A stretch of DNA of 6,807 nucleotides from assembly GCA_023247875.1 (NCBI GenBank), contig JAHFFQ010000006.1:13530-20336 (forward strand), written 5' to 3'. Made by a program: the position numbers and the translations under genes. Every line of letters begins with the position of its first letter. Position 1 is the first letter of the stretch. The notes below the pieces were generated by a model, which searched no databases, was not told where the DNA came from, and saw nothing but the letters and a program-made list of their open reading frames with translations. This DNA is from Candidatus Omnitrophota bacterium. Lineage in GTDB: Bacteria > Omnitrophota > Gorgyraeia > Gygaellales > Profunditerraquicolaceae. Shown one piece after another: positions 6,412 to 6,807 of this stretch.

Positions 6412-6807
6412 ATGGGAAAGATCGGCATTATCGGAGGAAGCGGGTTATACAAGATTGAGGGGATAAAGGTCAAGAAGGAGTTGAAGGTAGAGACTCCCTT
6501 TGGAGAGCCTTCGGGAAAGTTTATACTCGGCACCTTAGAAGATAAAAGTGTGGTATTCTTGCCGCGCCACGATGTGGGGCACCGTCTATCCCCCAGCCAT
6601 ATAAATTACCGCGCCAATATTTTCGCGATGAAGAAGCTCGGGGTGGAGAGGATCATCTCGGTCACTGCCTGCGGAAGCCTGCGGGAGGATTTTAAGCCCA
6701 TGGATTTCGTAGCGGTAGACCAGTTTGTGGACAGGACAAATTATGCCAGGGATACAAGTTTTTTCACCAAAGGCATAGTTGCGCACATTGAATTCGCGCA
6801 TCCGGTC
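6412..6807 (+). CDS. mtnP: S-methyl-5'-thioadenosine phosphorylase family, N-terminal part (runs off window end)
   Basis: The frame is open for 132 codons to the last base. MTA phosphorylase (EC 2.4.2.28) splits methylthioadenosine with phosphate to adenine and methylthioribose-1-phosphate, recycling by-product of polyamine and methionine metabolism in the cytosol. Visible family features are IGIIGGSGLY (4-13) with the phosphate-binding serine S10, TPFGEPSG (28-35), LPRHD (50-54), GHRLSPSHINYRAN (56-69) and TACGSLRE (85-92), followed by VDQFVDRT (102-109). Members of this family can also act on other purine nucleosides, and the specificity residues lie beyond the window, so mtnP is likely but not certain. 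The ATG is one base after the proC stop, with a G-run at 6403-6407 as ribosome-binding site. Confidence 0.9.
   Translation, partial: MGKIGIIGGSGLYKIEGIKVKKELKVETPFGEPSGKFILGTLEDKSVVFLPRHDVGHRLSPSHINYRANIFAMKKLGVERIISVTACGSLREDFKPMDFVAVDQFVDRTNYARDTSFFTKGIVAHIEFAHPV

Noticed and set aside
6586..6801. Minus-strand frame of 71 codons at the window end
   Set aside because: It is antisense to the conserved core of the MTA phosphorylase gene and shows no independent support.

Overview
The window is 6.8 kb of bacterial chromosome, at roughly 45-50% G+C over most of its length. Every gene I can support lies on the + strand: six complete genes, the MFS transporter (complete, but with an uncertain start), and two genes cut by the window edges. 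The gene order gap-pgk-tpiA-secG, the tight ATGA overlaps and the housekeeping content show a free-living-type bacterium with a standard lower glycolytic pathway. Protein style and gene order make me think of the PVC-Omnitrophota area, but this is an impression and nothing in the sequence proves it.

Layout. Positions 1-84 are the last 27 codons of an unidentified gene. Positions 85-245 are a non-coding, hairpin-rich leader. Next comes a glycolytic operon: gap (246-1298), a 56-base intercistronic hairpin region, pgk (1355-2548), tpiA (2545-3318) and secG (3315-3692). It runs directly into a folate-biopterin-transporter-like MFS gene (outer limit 3628, possibly starting at a CTG at 3685, to 4827). 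A 77-base gap then holds a good sigma70-type promoter, followed by a second tight operon: yggS (4905-5564), proC (5565-6410) and the start of an MTA-phosphorylase gene (6412 to the window end).

Function. The first operon encodes GAPDH, phosphoglycerate kinase and triose-phosphate isomerase, three consecutive glycolytic/gluconeogenic enzymes, plus the SecG subunit of the Sec translocon and one membrane carrier. The second encodes the PLP-homeostasis protein YggS, the last enzyme of proline synthesis, and a purine/methionine salvage enzyme.

No defence system, mobile element, CRISPR array, tRNA or rRNA is visible, and I found no convincing undescribed system. The points worth a second look are small. 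They are: competing hairpins upstream of gap; a hairpin that seems to bridge a distant Shine-Dalgarno to the pgk start, with a rival hairpin at the start itself; a possible CTG start for the transporter; an almost leaderless yggS transcript; and a clearly AT-richer proC whose product has an insertion and an altered substrate-binding motif.
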